Shown: positions 1-8,542, counted from the stretch's first letter. The stretch is 10,179 nt of DNA from Caryophanales bacterium UBA6331 (GCA_002438065.1 DJSP01000011.1:1-10179), one strand, 5' to 3'. Numbers and translations: made by a program. Notes: generated by a model not told the origin, from the sequence alone.

Positions 1-1071
1 TTTATTGCATGGTAGTTGACACCTTTTCAAGTAGTGATATATATTTTGAAAATAAAATTTTTAATACTGAAATTGATTTAAAGGCTATACTAGATTATTT
101 TTATTATTTGGATAATAAATATTGTCCACTTTCCATTATAATTGAATTACTTAACAATTGCAATTTTAATTGTGGATTTTGCTATATACATAATCGAAAT
201 TTTTCTAAACAAATTGATTTTAACCAATTAATCTCTATACTAAAAATATTAATAAAAAATGGTCTATTACATTGCGTATTAACAGGTGGAGAAATTTTTA
301 TGTATCCAGAGTTTATTAAGTTATATACTTTTTTGAAAGAAAATGGTGTATTAGTTACTTTATTTACAAATCTTTCTCTTCTAAATGATAATATTTTAAC
401 CGTTTTAAAAAAATATAAGCCTTTTAACGTTGATGTAACTTTATATGGATTTAATCAAAAAGTTTTTGAAAGTACTACTAATGCCAAAAATGTAGATTGC
501 AAGTCAATTTTAAAAAATATAAAATTATTAAAAACTAATGGTATAAATGTTTCATGCAAAACGCTAAATGTTGCTAACAATATTTGTGATTTTGATGTGA
601 TAAAAGAATGATGTAAAAAAGAAAATATAAATTTTAGATATTCATCTAATTTATTTTCAAAATATAATGGGGATTTTCCAATTGAATATCAAATAAATAA
701 TAATGATATATATTATCAAAAATACAAAGAAAAAACTTTAACAAAAAATAATAAAAAGATTAATTTTTCTTGTTCCGTAAGCAAACATTCATTATTTCTT
801 GGATATGATTTAAAAATAAGGCCTTGTTGGAAATTTTATAATTTCGGTTAGTGACAAAAATATAATAAGCTCTATCAACTCGCTTCAAGAAAAAATTGGT
901 TTATATTATGGAAAAGTTTTAAAAGGTTGTAAAGGATGTTCCTCTTATCCTATATGTAATGAATGTATCGTAAACGAATTAGCTGATAAAAATTATAATA
1001 TAAAGAATTCATGTAAAAATAATTTAGAAATATATAGAAAATTAAAGAAAGGAAATAGTGATGAAATATGA
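1..1071 (+). pseudogene. Broken radical SAM/SPASM protein, probable peptide-modifying maturase (5' end outside window)
   Basis: The intact ancestor would bind an [4Fe-4S] cluster and cleave S-adenosylmethionine; SPASM-type relatives commonly modify ribosomally made peptides. Counting from the ATG at 9, the CX3CX2C cluster motif is Cys51, Cys55 and Cys58, followed by the SAM-binding GGE at 93-95. The reading frame stops at TGA 609-611 but stays family-like afterwards, with a SPASM-style Cys at 771-773 and a Pro-Cys-Trp at 822-830, then meets TAG at 849. From about 820-850 the coding moves to the +1 frame, which holds C-X2-C-X5-C-X2-C (928-966), another Cys (1012-1014) and a TGA at 1069-1071. 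Joined, the pieces give about 355 residues, normal for the family. The frame is open to base 3 and the ATG at 9 has no visible ribosome site, so the true start is probably upstream. The two lesions suggest decay; sequencing error or assembly error could explain the frameshift. No precursor peptide is visible. Confidence 0.8.
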
Positions 1072-2633
1072 AAAGTTTTTATATAACAACACCAATATAT
1101 TATCCCAGTGGTAAATTTCATATTGGAACTGCATATACTACAATTTTAGCTGATGTACTAGCAAGATATCATAGACAGTTAAATGAAGATGTTTATTTTG
1201 TTACAGGATTAGATGAACATGGTCAAAAAATACAAATTAAATCAGAAGAAAAAGGAATTACTCCACAAGAATATGTTGATGAAATGGCAAATGATGCTAG
1301 AAAGTTATGGAAATTATTAAATATATCTAATAATGATTTTATAAGAACAACCGATAAAAGACATGTTGAGACTATAATTAAAGCTTTTAATATATTATAT
1401 AATCAAGGTGATATATATAAAGGAAAATATAAGGGCAAATATTGTGTTCCATGCGAATCGTTTTTTACTGATACTCAATTAGTAGATGGTAAATGTCCTA
1501 GTTGTGGAAGAGAAGTTAAAGAAGTAGAAGAAGAAACATATTTTTTTAATATGAAAAAATATGAGGATAGAATAAAAGAATTTTATAAAAATAATCCGAA
1601 TTTTTTAATTCCTTTATCTAAAAAGAATGAAGTTATGAATAGTTTTTTAAATTCTGGTATTGAAGATTTATGTATTTCTAGAACTACTTTTGATTGGGGA
1701 ATAAAGGTTCCACAAGATGAAAAGCATGTTATGTATGTTTGGTTAGATGCTCTACTTAATTATATATCTGTACTTGGATATTTAAGAGATGATGATTCTT
1801 TAATGAAAAAGTATTGGCCAGCAAATATTCAAATAATTGGTAAAGATATTTTAAGATTTCATGCTATATATTGGCCTATATTCTTAATGGCTTTAGATTT
1901 ACCTTTACCAAAAAATATATATGTTCATGATTTTATTATGATGAGAGATGGGAAAATGAGTAAATCTAAAGGAAATACGATTTATCCTGATGTACTTGCA
2001 AACGCTTATGGAGTTGATGCAGTTAGATATACTCTTTTAAAAAGTTTACCTTATGGACAAGATGGTGAATTTACTCCTGAGTTATTTATAAATAAATATA
2101 ATACTGAGTTGTGTAATGATTTAGGTAATTTAGTTAATAGAACTATTGCTATGATTAATAAATATCAAGATGGTTTTGTTAAAATATACGGATTAGCAAG
2201 TGATTTAGAAAATGAATTAGATGATTACATTAATAATAAAATAGATGAATATAATGAAGAGATGAAAGAGATAAATATTCCTAATGCGATGAATAATATA
2301 TTAGATATTGTTTCTAGAACTAATAAGTATATTGATGAAACTAGCCCATGGATATTATATAAAGAAGGAAATATAGAAAGACTTACAAATGTAATGTATA
2401 ATTTATATAATTCAATTAGAAAAATTGGAGTATTATTTTATCCTTTTATGCCTGATACATGTAGTAATATTTATGGACAATTAGGTTTAAAGGAAGAAGA
2501 AATTACTTTTGATAAGTTAAAAGATAATTTAGATTATAATAATAAAGTTACTGAAAAGGGAGTTCCTTTATTTAATAGATTAGATGCAAATGTGGAAATT
2601 CCTAGATTGATAGATTTAATGAAAGTAAACTAA
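1068..2633 (+). CDS. metG: Methionyl-tRNA synthetase
   Basis: This cytoplasmic class I aminoacyl-tRNA synthetase charges tRNA-Met with methionine using ATP. The 521-residue product opens with the family's N-terminal ITTPIYYP sequence. It has the HIGH-type motif as HIGT at 18-21, a single zinc knuckle (Cys126, Cys129, Cys143, Cys146) and the KMSKS loop at 296-300. An alpha-helical anticodon-binding domain with SPW follows. It ends at the catalytic/anticodon core and lacks the C-terminal tRNA-binding/dimerisation domain found in longer relatives of about 650 residues; such short forms are common. The ATG at 1068 fits the conserved N terminus exactly. A GGAAA run (1051-1055) lies rather far upstream, and the ATGA overlap with the broken radical SAM gene hints at former translational coupling. 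The product looks complete and functional, with TGG at all six Trp codons. A strong terminator follows directly. Confidence 0.97.
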   Translation: MKSFYITTPIYYPSGKFHIGTAYTTILADVLARYHRQLNEDVYFVTGLDEHGQKIQIKSEEKGITPQEYVDEMANDARKLWKLLNISNNDFIRTTDKRHVETIIKAFNILYNQGDIYKGKYKGKYCVPCESFFTDTQLVDGKCPSCGREVKEVEEETYFFNMKKYEDRIKEFYKNNPNFLIPLSKKNEVMNSFLNSGIEDLCISRTTFDWGIKVPQDEKHVMYVWLDALLNYISVLGYLRDDDSLMKKYWPANIQIIGKDILRFHAIYWPIFLMALDLPLPKNIYVHDFIMMRDGKMSKSKGNTIYPDVLANAYGVDAVRYTLLKSLPYGQDGEFTPELFINKYNTELCNDLGNLVNRTIAMINKYQDGFVKIYGLASDLENELDDYINNKIDEYNEEMKEINIPNAMNNILDIVSRTNKYIDETSPWILYKEGNIERLTNVMYNLYNSIRKIGVLFYPFMPDTCSNIYGQLGLKEEEITFDKLKDNLDYNNKVTEKGVPLFNRLDANVEIPRLIDLMKVN

Positions 2634-2667
2634 GATTAGTCTTATGATTATATGGGCTAATTTTTTT
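2634..2667 (+). terminator. Rho-independent terminator after metG
   Basis: Bases 2635-2642 (ATTAGTCT) pair with 2654-2661 (GGGCTAAT), with two G-T wobbles, around an 11-base loop. A run of seven T residues (2661-2667) follows, starting within the stem's last base. It begins one base after the metG stop codon, so it should end the metG transcript and separate it from the ligase/sensor block. Confidence 0.78.
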
Positions 2668-2669
2668 AA

Positions 2670-2698
2670 TTGCTTTTTCGTAGGTATTATTATATAAT
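2670..2698 (+). promoter_or_regulatory. Sigma-70/A-type promoter for the first ligase-sensor unit
   Basis: A TTGCTT -35 (2670-2675) and a perfect TATAAT -10 (2693-2698) are separated by exactly 17 bases. Transcription would start near 2705, giving a leader of about 58 bases before the ATG at 2763. The -35 box lies three bases after the T-run of the metG terminator. I see no operator palindrome or riboswitch-like structure in the short leader. Confidence 0.75.
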
Positions 2699-2752
2699 AT
2701 GCGTGTTTACTTTAGAAAATTATTAAGTTATATATTTTAATTTTCGTATTGT

Positions 2753-2760
2753 GGAGGGGA
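2753..2760 (+). promoter_or_regulatory. Shine-Dalgarno site that fixes the ligase start at 2763
   Basis: GGAGGGGA ends two bases before the ATG at 2763. An in-frame GTG at 2751 overlaps this ribosome site and has no such element of its own, so the ATG at 2763 is the better start. Confidence 0.8.
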
Positions 2761-2762
2761 AT

Positions 2763-4751
2763 ATGGATTATATTAATGAATTTGATAAACAGGTAAAATA
2801 TATCTTAAAAAATGGTAGTAAAAATAAGGGAAGATATGAGGATGTAGATGTCTTAAATATATCAAATAAGGCTAAAGAAATATTAAGGGATCTAGATGAT
2901 AATCATAATTTTTCTTTTGCTATGAATGTTTATTTAAGAAATAAAAATAATTTTGATAATACAGCAATATTTTATAGAGGAAAGAAGATTAATTATAGAA
3001 CTTTGTTTAATCATGTATTTAGTTATGCTAAAAGTTTAAAAGTATTAGGTTATAAAAAAGGCGATGAAGTTCCAGTATGTGTTACTAATACTCCTGAATT
3101 TATATATTTATATTTAGCAATTAATTTAATTGGAGGAGTTGTCAATGCTTTTGGAGAATGGTTTGATCCTGAATATTTAAAAATGATTATTGAAAAATCT
3201 AAAAGTGATTATGTATTTATCAGTGATGATGTTTATAATGATTTAAAGGATAAATTAAATGGTGCTAATTTCAATAATTTGGTAATAGTTCCACTTGCTA
3301 ATTCATTACCAAAAGTTAATGGAGAGGCAATTGATCCTTATGAAGCATTTGATAAGGGATTTGTTAGTTTTGAAGATAAAACTGATTATATTAAAAAAAA
3401 TACTAATAAGAATGTTATTAAAATAAATGATTTTGAAAATATTGGTGTAAATTATGTTGGCAAAGTTGTTGAAGATGTTGGACTAAATGATCCAATGGCT
3501 ATAACTTATACAAGTGGTACTACTAATCCTGGTGTTCCTAAAGGGGTGTTACATGCTAATAGAAGTTATGTAACCATTTCTAGATTTCATGATAAGGATA
3601 TTTCTGGTTTAGCAAGTATGGATGGGGTAAGTGTACTACATCATATTCCTACATATACACATATGGAATTATGTTCACTAGGAGATTCATTGTTTCATGG
3701 ATGTTTAATGAATATTGAACCTGTATATAAAAGAGAATTTTTTAAGTATAGTATGGCTATTCATAGACCTAATTATGCTCCAGGGTCTGTAGGATTTTAT
3801 TTAGATTTTTGTAATAATTTAAACAATAATCCACAATTTAAAAATTTAGATTTTACTAATTTAATTGCTCCTACTATTACTGGGGAAGGTATGAGCAGTG
3901 GAGAAGAAAAATATTTTAATTATACAGCTAGAAAACATAAATTTGGTACATCTAAATTACCATTTCCTTTAGCACCTGTTTCATTTTCTATTGGTGGTGG
4001 AACTGGAGAGGCTAGTGGTATATTTACTACTTTATTTAAAGCACATTTAGAAAAATTACCACAAAATATGTTTTTAAAAGAAGGAATAGGACTTACAACC
4101 TTACCATTTGCTGAAACTGAAGTACTTGATAAAAATGGAAGATACTGTAAATTAAATGAAATTGGATTATTAGTTGGTAAATCTCCTGCTGATATGACTA
4201 AATATTATTATGATGAAAATGATTTTGCTAAATTACATATTAATGATTTACAGGTAGAAAGTGCTGATGGTAAGAGATGGCTTTCGTTAACTAATTATGC
4301 TTTTAAATCTGATAATAATAGAAGAGTTAGAATTAAGGGAAGATTAGATGATGCATTTGTGGTTAATGGAAGAGCTATACCTTTATTTGAAATAGAAGAT
4401 GTAGTACTTAAAGATACTAAAAATGTTATGAGTACAACTGCTGTAAGGGTAAATGATGCTAAAATGGGTGATGTAATTATAGTACACGTTGAATTTAGTC
4501 CCGTTATGATTAATAGTTCTCTAAAAGCTTTAGATGGTATCAATGCAAGACTTAAAAAAGCATTTCCTAAAGAATTAGTAGATAAAATGTATATTAGATT
4601 ACATTCTAATGTTGAATCATTCCCAATTGCACCAAGTGGTAAACGTAATCGTGGGGCTTTAATTGATGAAGGACTTGATTTGACAAAATGCTTAGAGGTA
4701 AATCCTAAAGTAATAACTAATAAAAATGTTAAAAAATTAGAATATAAATAA
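2763..4751 (+). CDS. Adenylate-forming acyl-CoA synthetase/ligase family protein, with altered ATP-site motifs
   Basis: Members of this ANL superfamily activate a carboxylic acid with ATP to an acyl-adenylate and usually pass it to CoA or a carrier protein. The 662-residue protein has the P-loop as TSGTT-NP-GVPKG (250-261), two residues longer than the usual TSGTTGxPKG. A GGGTGE segment (411-416) stands in for YGxTE, Gly526-Arg527-x-Asp-Asp is the hinge motif, and the C-terminal catalytic Lys is Lys627 in SGK. The Asp that normally binds the ATP ribose in TGD appears as Asn511, judged by the identical five-residue distance from the preceding Trp in the second ligase of this window. No carrier or condensation domain is fused, so it is a stand-alone enzyme. 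It is first in a unit with the membrane sensor 78 bases downstream, read from the promoter at 2670. Family membership is secure; substrate is unknown and activity uncertain because of Asn511. Confidence 0.9.
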   Translation: MDYINEFDKQVKYILKNGSKNKGRYEDVDVLNISNKAKEILRDLDDNHNFSFAMNVYLRNKNNFDNTAIFYRGKKINYRTLFNHVFSYAKSLKVLGYKKGDEVPVCVTNTPEFIYLYLAINLIGGVVNAFGEWFDPEYLKMIIEKSKSDYVFISDDVYNDLKDKLNGANFNNLVIVPLANSLPKVNGEAIDPYEAFDKGFVSFEDKTDYIKKNTNKNVIKINDFENIGVNYVGKVVEDVGLNDPMAITYTSGTTNPGVPKGVLHANRSYVTISRFHDKDISGLASMDGVSVLHHIPTYTHMELCSLGDSLFHGCLMNIEPVYKREFFKYSMAIHRPNYAPGSVGFYLDFCNNLNNNPQFKNLDFTNLIAPTITGEGMSSGEEKYFNYTARKHKFGTSKLPFPLAPVSFSIGGGTGEASGIFTTLFKAHLEKLPQNMFLKEGIGLTTLPFAETEVLDKNGRYCKLNEIGLLVGKSPADMTKYYYDENDFAKLHINDLQVESADGKRWLSLTNYAFKSDNNRRVRIKGRLDDAFVVNGRAIPLFEIEDVVLKDTKNVMSTTAVRVNDAKMGDVIIVHVEFSPVMINSSLKALDGINARLKKAFPKELVDKMYIRLHSNVESFPIAPSGKRNRGALIDEGLDLTKCLEVNPKVITNKNVKKLEYK

Positions 4752-4818
4752 TAATAGAAAATAAGATATATGTTGATATAGACTAATATTTTTTCTTGTG
4801 CTATTCTTTTGGTAGAGT

Positions 4819-4825
4819 AGGTGGA
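4819..4825 (+). promoter_or_regulatory. Shine-Dalgarno site that fixes the first sensor start at 4830
   Basis: AGGTGGA sits four bases before the ATG at 4830. The only earlier in-frame option, a GTG at 4821, falls inside this site, and an in-frame TAG at 4818-4820 closes the frame just before it. Confidence 0.7.
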
Positions 4826-4829
4826 TATA

Positions 4830-6611
4830 ATGCAGTTTATTTATTTAATGGGTGTAGTTTTGATTTATTTAATTGTACTTGTTATTTCTTATTTTTCTAA
4901 AAGTCATTTAAAAACAAAAGAAAATAAATATTATTCAAGATTGATAGTTATAAATTTTATAGGATTATTACTTGAAATTATTTGTGCTGTACTTGGCAAT
5001 AAATTACCTGAGGATGCAACTGTTTGTCATTTTTTTACTAAATTATTTATGTGTTTTATGACGTATTTTACATTTGTTATTACTGTTTATATTTATTCAC
5101 TTTGTTTTGAAAAAAAAGAAGATATATTTAATAAAATTAAAAATGTTACTTATATTATTGGATATATATCTACTTTTATTATATTTGTTCTTCCTATAAA
5201 AACTGGAAATGGTTTTGCAACTGGTTTAGCTTGTGATTATGTATATAATATAGGAACTATTGCGATTACAGCTAGTATAATAACGATATTTTGTCATATT
5301 AAAACTGTTAGAATTAAAAAAATATTACCTTTTTTAGCGTTTACATTATTTAATATAATTATTGTTTTTATACAAAGAATTAATCCGACTGTTACCATTA
5401 CGACATCTATGGAGAGTATTGTTCTTTTTATAATGTATTTTACAATTGAAAATCCTGATTTAAAAATTATAGAAGAATTAACTAAAACACAAGCAATAAC
5501 AGAATCATCTAATGCAGAAAAAAATAAATTTATTTTTAGTATTACTAATGATATACAAGATAAAATAAATAAATTAGATAAATTATATTTAGATATGAGT
5601 AAAAGTAATTCACTTGAGGATATAAAGAAAGACTTAGCGAAGTCTAAAAATATTATAGATACAGCTAGAAATAAAATAAGAAATACGATTGATGTAAGTT
5701 CAATTGATCTTAGAAATTTAAATGAAGTTAAAAATAAATATAATCCAAAATTATTATTTAATTCTGTATATTATAGTTACCAAAATAAATTAGATAAAAA
5801 TATAGATTTTAGAATTATTATAGAAGATAATATTCCTGATGAATTATATGGTGATTCAATTAAAATAAAACAAATTGTTTCTACTTTACTTGGTAATTCT
5901 ATTAAATATACTAAGGAAGGTTTTATAGAACTTAGAGTAAACAGTATTATTAAAGATAATGTATGTAGATTATTAATTGTAGTTGAAGATAGTGGAACAG
6001 GCATTGATGTTTTTAAACAAAGAGAAATATTCAATAATCATGAAGAATTAACTTCTATTGAAATAAGTAATAAAGATAATTTAGAATTAAATTTGAAAGT
6101 GGTTAGAAAAATAGTGAATATTATTGGTGGTACTTTTATTATTGAAAGTGCATCTGGTAGTGGCACAAAAATAACTGTTACGTTGGATCAAGAAATAGTT
6201 GATAGTAATAAGGGATTAATTGAAAATAAATTAGATCATTATAAAAATTATTATAAAGATATTAAAAGTATTGGAGTAATAACAGAAAATGATAAAAATG
6301 TAAAATTAATAAAACAAATAGGAAAGAAAAATAACTATAAATTAGAATCATTTGATATGACAAAAATTTGTTTAGATAAAATAAGAAATGGAGAAGTATT
6401 TGACATTATTGTAATAGATGAAGATATGGATAAAATAGATGCTAGAAGTTTCTTAGATAAAGTAAGAAAAGTAGATAGTTTTAAAGGAAAAGTATTTGTT
6501 ATAACAAAGAAGAAAAATATTCAATTAAAGAAAGAACTAAAAGATTATGGATTTGATGCTATTTTAATTGAACCTTTGGATAAAAAAGATATAGAAATTA
6601 ATTTTAAATAG
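4830..6611 (+). CDS. Seven-helix membrane hybrid histidine-kinase homologue, probable pseudokinase
   Basis: The 593-residue protein has about seven hydrophobic segments in residues 1-210 (near 5-22, 36-57, 68-93, 105-123, 138-157, 168-187, 191-209), ending in an ENPDL sequence that leads into the cytoplasm. A helical dimerisation-like stretch follows, aligning with the FLANMSHEIRTPLN pattern of hybrid kinases, but the phospho-accepting His is Asn240. The ATPase domain keeps the N box (Asn356) and DSGTGI (387-392), while the GTGLGL glycines are lost (NLELNL). A receiver-like domain (about 470-593) keeps the acceptor Asp530 but has Glu581 where the conserved Lys precedes Pro. It probably binds ATP or a ligand without normal His phosphorylation. 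Its 78-base spacing after the ligase, with no convincing promoter between, suggests cotranscription. The C terminus stops right after the receiver's last helix. Signal and partner are unknown; no separate response regulator is in the window. Confidence 0.85.
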   Translation: MQFIYLMGVVLIYLIVLVISYFSKSHLKTKENKYYSRLIVINFIGLLLEIICAVLGNKLPEDATVCHFFTKLFMCFMTYFTFVITVYIYSLCFEKKEDIFNKIKNVTYIIGYISTFIIFVLPIKTGNGFATGLACDYVYNIGTIAITASIITIFCHIKTVRIKKILPFLAFTLFNIIIVFIQRINPTVTITTSMESIVLFIMYFTIENPDLKIIEELTKTQAITESSNAEKNKFIFSITNDIQDKINKLDKLYLDMSKSNSLEDIKKDLAKSKNIIDTARNKIRNTIDVSSIDLRNLNEVKNKYNPKLLFNSVYYSYQNKLDKNIDFRIIIEDNIPDELYGDSIKIKQIVSTLLGNSIKYTKEGFIELRVNSIIKDNVCRLLIVVEDSGTGIDVFKQREIFNNHEELTSIEISNKDNLELNLKVVRKIVNIIGGTFIIESASGSGTKITVTLDQEIVDSNKGLIENKLDHYKNYYKDIKSIGVITENDKNVKLIKQIGKKNNYKLESFDMTKICLDKIRNGEVFDIIVIDEDMDKIDARSFLDKVRKVDSFKGKVFVITKKKNIQLKKELKDYGFDAILIEPLDKKDIEINFK

Positions 6612-6641
6612 AAATAATTACTTTAATAATTGATGAATATA

Positions 6642-6650
6642 TGTTATAAT
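6642..6650 (+). promoter_or_regulatory. Extended -10 promoter for the second ligase-sensor unit
   Basis: TGTTATAAT is an exact extended -10 element (TGnTATAAT). Seventeen bases upstream only a poor -35 (TTTAAT, 6622-6627) is found, which extended -10 promoters tolerate. Transcription would start near 6657. A GGGGGA ribosome site (6671-6676) lies nine bases before the ATG at 6686. No terminator is visible between the first sensor stop and this promoter, so read-through from unit 1 is also possible. Confidence 0.62.
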
Positions 6651-6685
6651 ATATAAAGTTTTATGTAATTGGGGGAATTATAGAA

Positions 6686-8542
6686 ATGAAAAAAGAAGAT
6701 TTAATAGAATTAAAGAAAAAAGTATTGGAGTTATCTGATGCTGAGAAAAAAGAAAGAGATGTTTATTTAAGAGATATTGCTACGGATAAGATTTTAGGAC
6801 CACAAGTTGGATATCCTGAAATTGATAAGCCATGGTTACAGTATTATAATTTAAATAATTATATAAATCCTATAAATATGACTGTATATGAATCATTAGT
6901 TTATCATAATCATTACTATTTAAATGATGAGGCAATAGAATATTTTGGTGCGAAAATAACATATAGAAAATTATTTAATATGATAAATAATGTTGCTAAG
7001 TCTTTCAAATATAATGGAGTTAAAAAAGGTGATTTTGTTACAATTTGTTCTCCAGGAATTCCTGAAACTGTTTATAGTTTTTATGCGTTATCTAAATTGG
7101 GAGCAGTTGCTAATATGATTGCTCCACACTTTGATAAGCAAGACTTTATAGATAGAATTTCTGACTGTAATAGTAAAATATTAATTGTTATGGATAGTTT
7201 TTATGATGAAATAAGAGATGCTGTTAATAAATCGATTATAGAAAAAATTATTATTGTTCCGACTTTAAATTCTTCACCTTTAGGTTTTATAGGTAAAAGA
7301 GTTAATGTAAATAGAAATAATAATGAAACTTTATGGAATAGTTTTTTAAATGAAGGGCGTAAGATAAAAAGTGTTGAACTAGTTTCGTACGAAAAGAATT
7401 TACCTTTAGTAATGGTATATTCAAGTGGTACAACTGGTGCTTCTAAGGGAATTCTTTTAACTAATGATAGTTTTCAAAATTCAGTAAGTGCTTATTTTAA
7501 TTCGGGATTAGATATACATAGAAATCAAAAATTTTATCAAATTATTCCAACTTGGTATTCAACTGGAATTAGTACTTCAGTACATTTACCACTTAATTGT
7601 GGTGCTACTGTTTTCATGGATCCTAGATTTGAAAGAGATATTTTTATTAAAAATGTTTTAAAAGCAAAACCTAATTATGCTGTTGCTCCTACAAGCATGT
7701 ATGAGGGATTTCTTGATAATCCAAATTTGAAAAACCATGATTTATCTTATTTTACTAATGCTTTTGAAGGTGGAGAACCTCTTAGTGAGGAATTGGCAAC
7801 TAGAATTAATAATGTATTTAAAGAACATAATAATAAGTCTAGCATTAAAGTAGGATATGGGCAATGTGAATGTGGTGCAACAATAACAACTCAAAATGAT
7901 TTAACTGACCATTGTAATGGTTCTGTTGGTGTTCCATTACCAGGAATTAATATTCAAATATGTGATGATAATATGAATTCATTAGTTTATGGCGAAAGAG
8001 GACAAATTGTTGTTGATACTAAATCTAGTATGATTGGTTATTTTGCGAATAGGGAAGAAACTGATAAATATTTTTATATAGATGAAAATGGACATAAATG
8101 GAATTGTACTGGCGATATTGGTTATATTGATAAAAAAGGTAATTTATTTGTTCAAGGACGTGCATCAGATTATACAGTTGTTAATGATGAAAAATTCTAT
8201 AATTTTGATATTGAAAATATTATCAAGCAAATTGATGGTGTAAAATTATGTGACGTTTTACATAGAAATATTAATGGAAAACAAGAATTAGTTGTGCATT
8301 TAATTTTAGAAGACAATTTAGAAAATACAAATCATAATGATATTTTTAGAAAAATTCAAGATACCATTTATAATGAAAAACACAATTTAAATATGGTTCC
8401 TAATGTGTTTAAAGTAAGAGATGCATTTCCTTATGCTAAATCTGGAAAAAGAGATATAGGAAAAATGATGAACGAAGCTGAAGGTTTTGTTGAATTAAAA
8501 TATGATGTTATACAAAGTAAACATTTGATAAATAGAAAATAG
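6686..8542 (+). CDS. Adenylate-forming acyl-CoA synthetase/ligase family protein, canonical motifs
   Basis: This 618-residue stand-alone ANL enzyme should convert a carboxylic acid and ATP to an acyl-adenylate, then to a thioester. Its motifs are close to the family pattern: P-loop YSSGTTGASKG (245-255), YGQCE (391-395) for YGxTE, TGD with ribose-binding Asp477, GRxSD hinge (491-495), and SGK with catalytic Lys588. The N terminus has a GYPEIDKPWL segment before the domain proper, absent from the first ligase; the two differ strongly outside the shared motifs and are probably different subfamilies with different acids. It starts at ATG 6686 behind a GGGGGA ribosome site and its own extended -10 promoter, and is followed by a paralogue of the first sensor. 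No carrier protein, condensation domain or thioesterase is visible in the window, so a role in CoA-ester formation cannot be separated from carrier loading. Substrate unknown. Confidence 0.93.
   Translation: MKKEDLIELKKKVLELSDAEKKERDVYLRDIATDKILGPQVGYPEIDKPWLQYYNLNNYINPINMTVYESLVYHNHYYLNDEAIEYFGAKITYRKLFNMINNVAKSFKYNGVKKGDFVTICSPGIPETVYSFYALSKLGAVANMIAPHFDKQDFIDRISDCNSKILIVMDSFYDEIRDAVNKSIIEKIIIVPTLNSSPLGFIGKRVNVNRNNNETLWNSFLNEGRKIKSVELVSYEKNLPLVMVYSSGTTGASKGILLTNDSFQNSVSAYFNSGLDIHRNQKFYQIIPTWYSTGISTSVHLPLNCGATVFMDPRFERDIFIKNVLKAKPNYAVAPTSMYEGFLDNPNLKNHDLSYFTNAFEGGEPLSEELATRINNVFKEHNNKSSIKVGYGQCECGATITTQNDLTDHCNGSVGVPLPGINIQICDDNMNSLVYGERGQIVVDTKSSMIGYFANREETDKYFYIDENGHKWNCTGDIGYIDKKGNLFVQGRASDYTVVNDEKFYNFDIENIIKQIDGVKLCDVLHRNINGKQELVVHLILEDNLENTNHNDIFRKIQDTIYNEKHNLNMVPNVFKVRDAFPYAKSGKRDIGKMMNEAEGFVELKYDVIQSKHLINRK

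Noticed and set aside
609..611. TGA as a Trp codon (genetic code 4) for the whole organism
   Set aside because: All 13 Trp codons counted in the metG, ligase and sensor genes are TGG and none of those genes has an in-frame TGA. In an AT-rich code-4 genome TGA would be common, and the radical SAM tail also ends with an ATGA overlap that works with TGA as stop.
609..611. TGA as selenocysteine
   Set aside because: The surrounding residues fit Trp in the family, no convincing SECIS-like hairpin was seen just downstream, and a later frameshift also breaks the gene.
840..856. Programmed +1 frameshift joining the two halves of the radical SAM gene
   Set aside because: TAG and TGA follow in tandem, but there is no recognisable slippery codon with an upstream Shine-Dalgarno-like stimulator, and the independent TGA at 609 already makes the gene non-functional under the standard code.
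1061..1114. Small upstream open frame starting ATG at 1061
   Set aside because: It gives only a short peptide in the wrong frame across the metG start, with no conserved character; the GGAAA site before it makes it possible but not supported.
2751..2753. GTG start for the first ligase
   Set aside because: It overlaps the GGAGGGGA ribosome site that serves the ATG at 2763.
4295..4543. Minus-strand open frame of 82 codons inside the first ligase
   Set aside because: It lies wholly within a well-conserved ligase C-terminal domain, has no ribosome site and reads as low-complexity hydrophobic sequence, the usual shadow of an AT-rich gene.
5777..6034. Minus-strand open frame of 85 codons inside the first sensor
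   Set aside because: It overlaps the N box and DSGTGI coding region of the sensor, lacks a ribosome site and resembles no known protein.
2763..8542. Non-ribosomal peptide synthetase modules
   Set aside because: Both ligases are single-domain adenylating enzymes; no condensation, carrier or thioesterase domain is fused or adjacent in this window.
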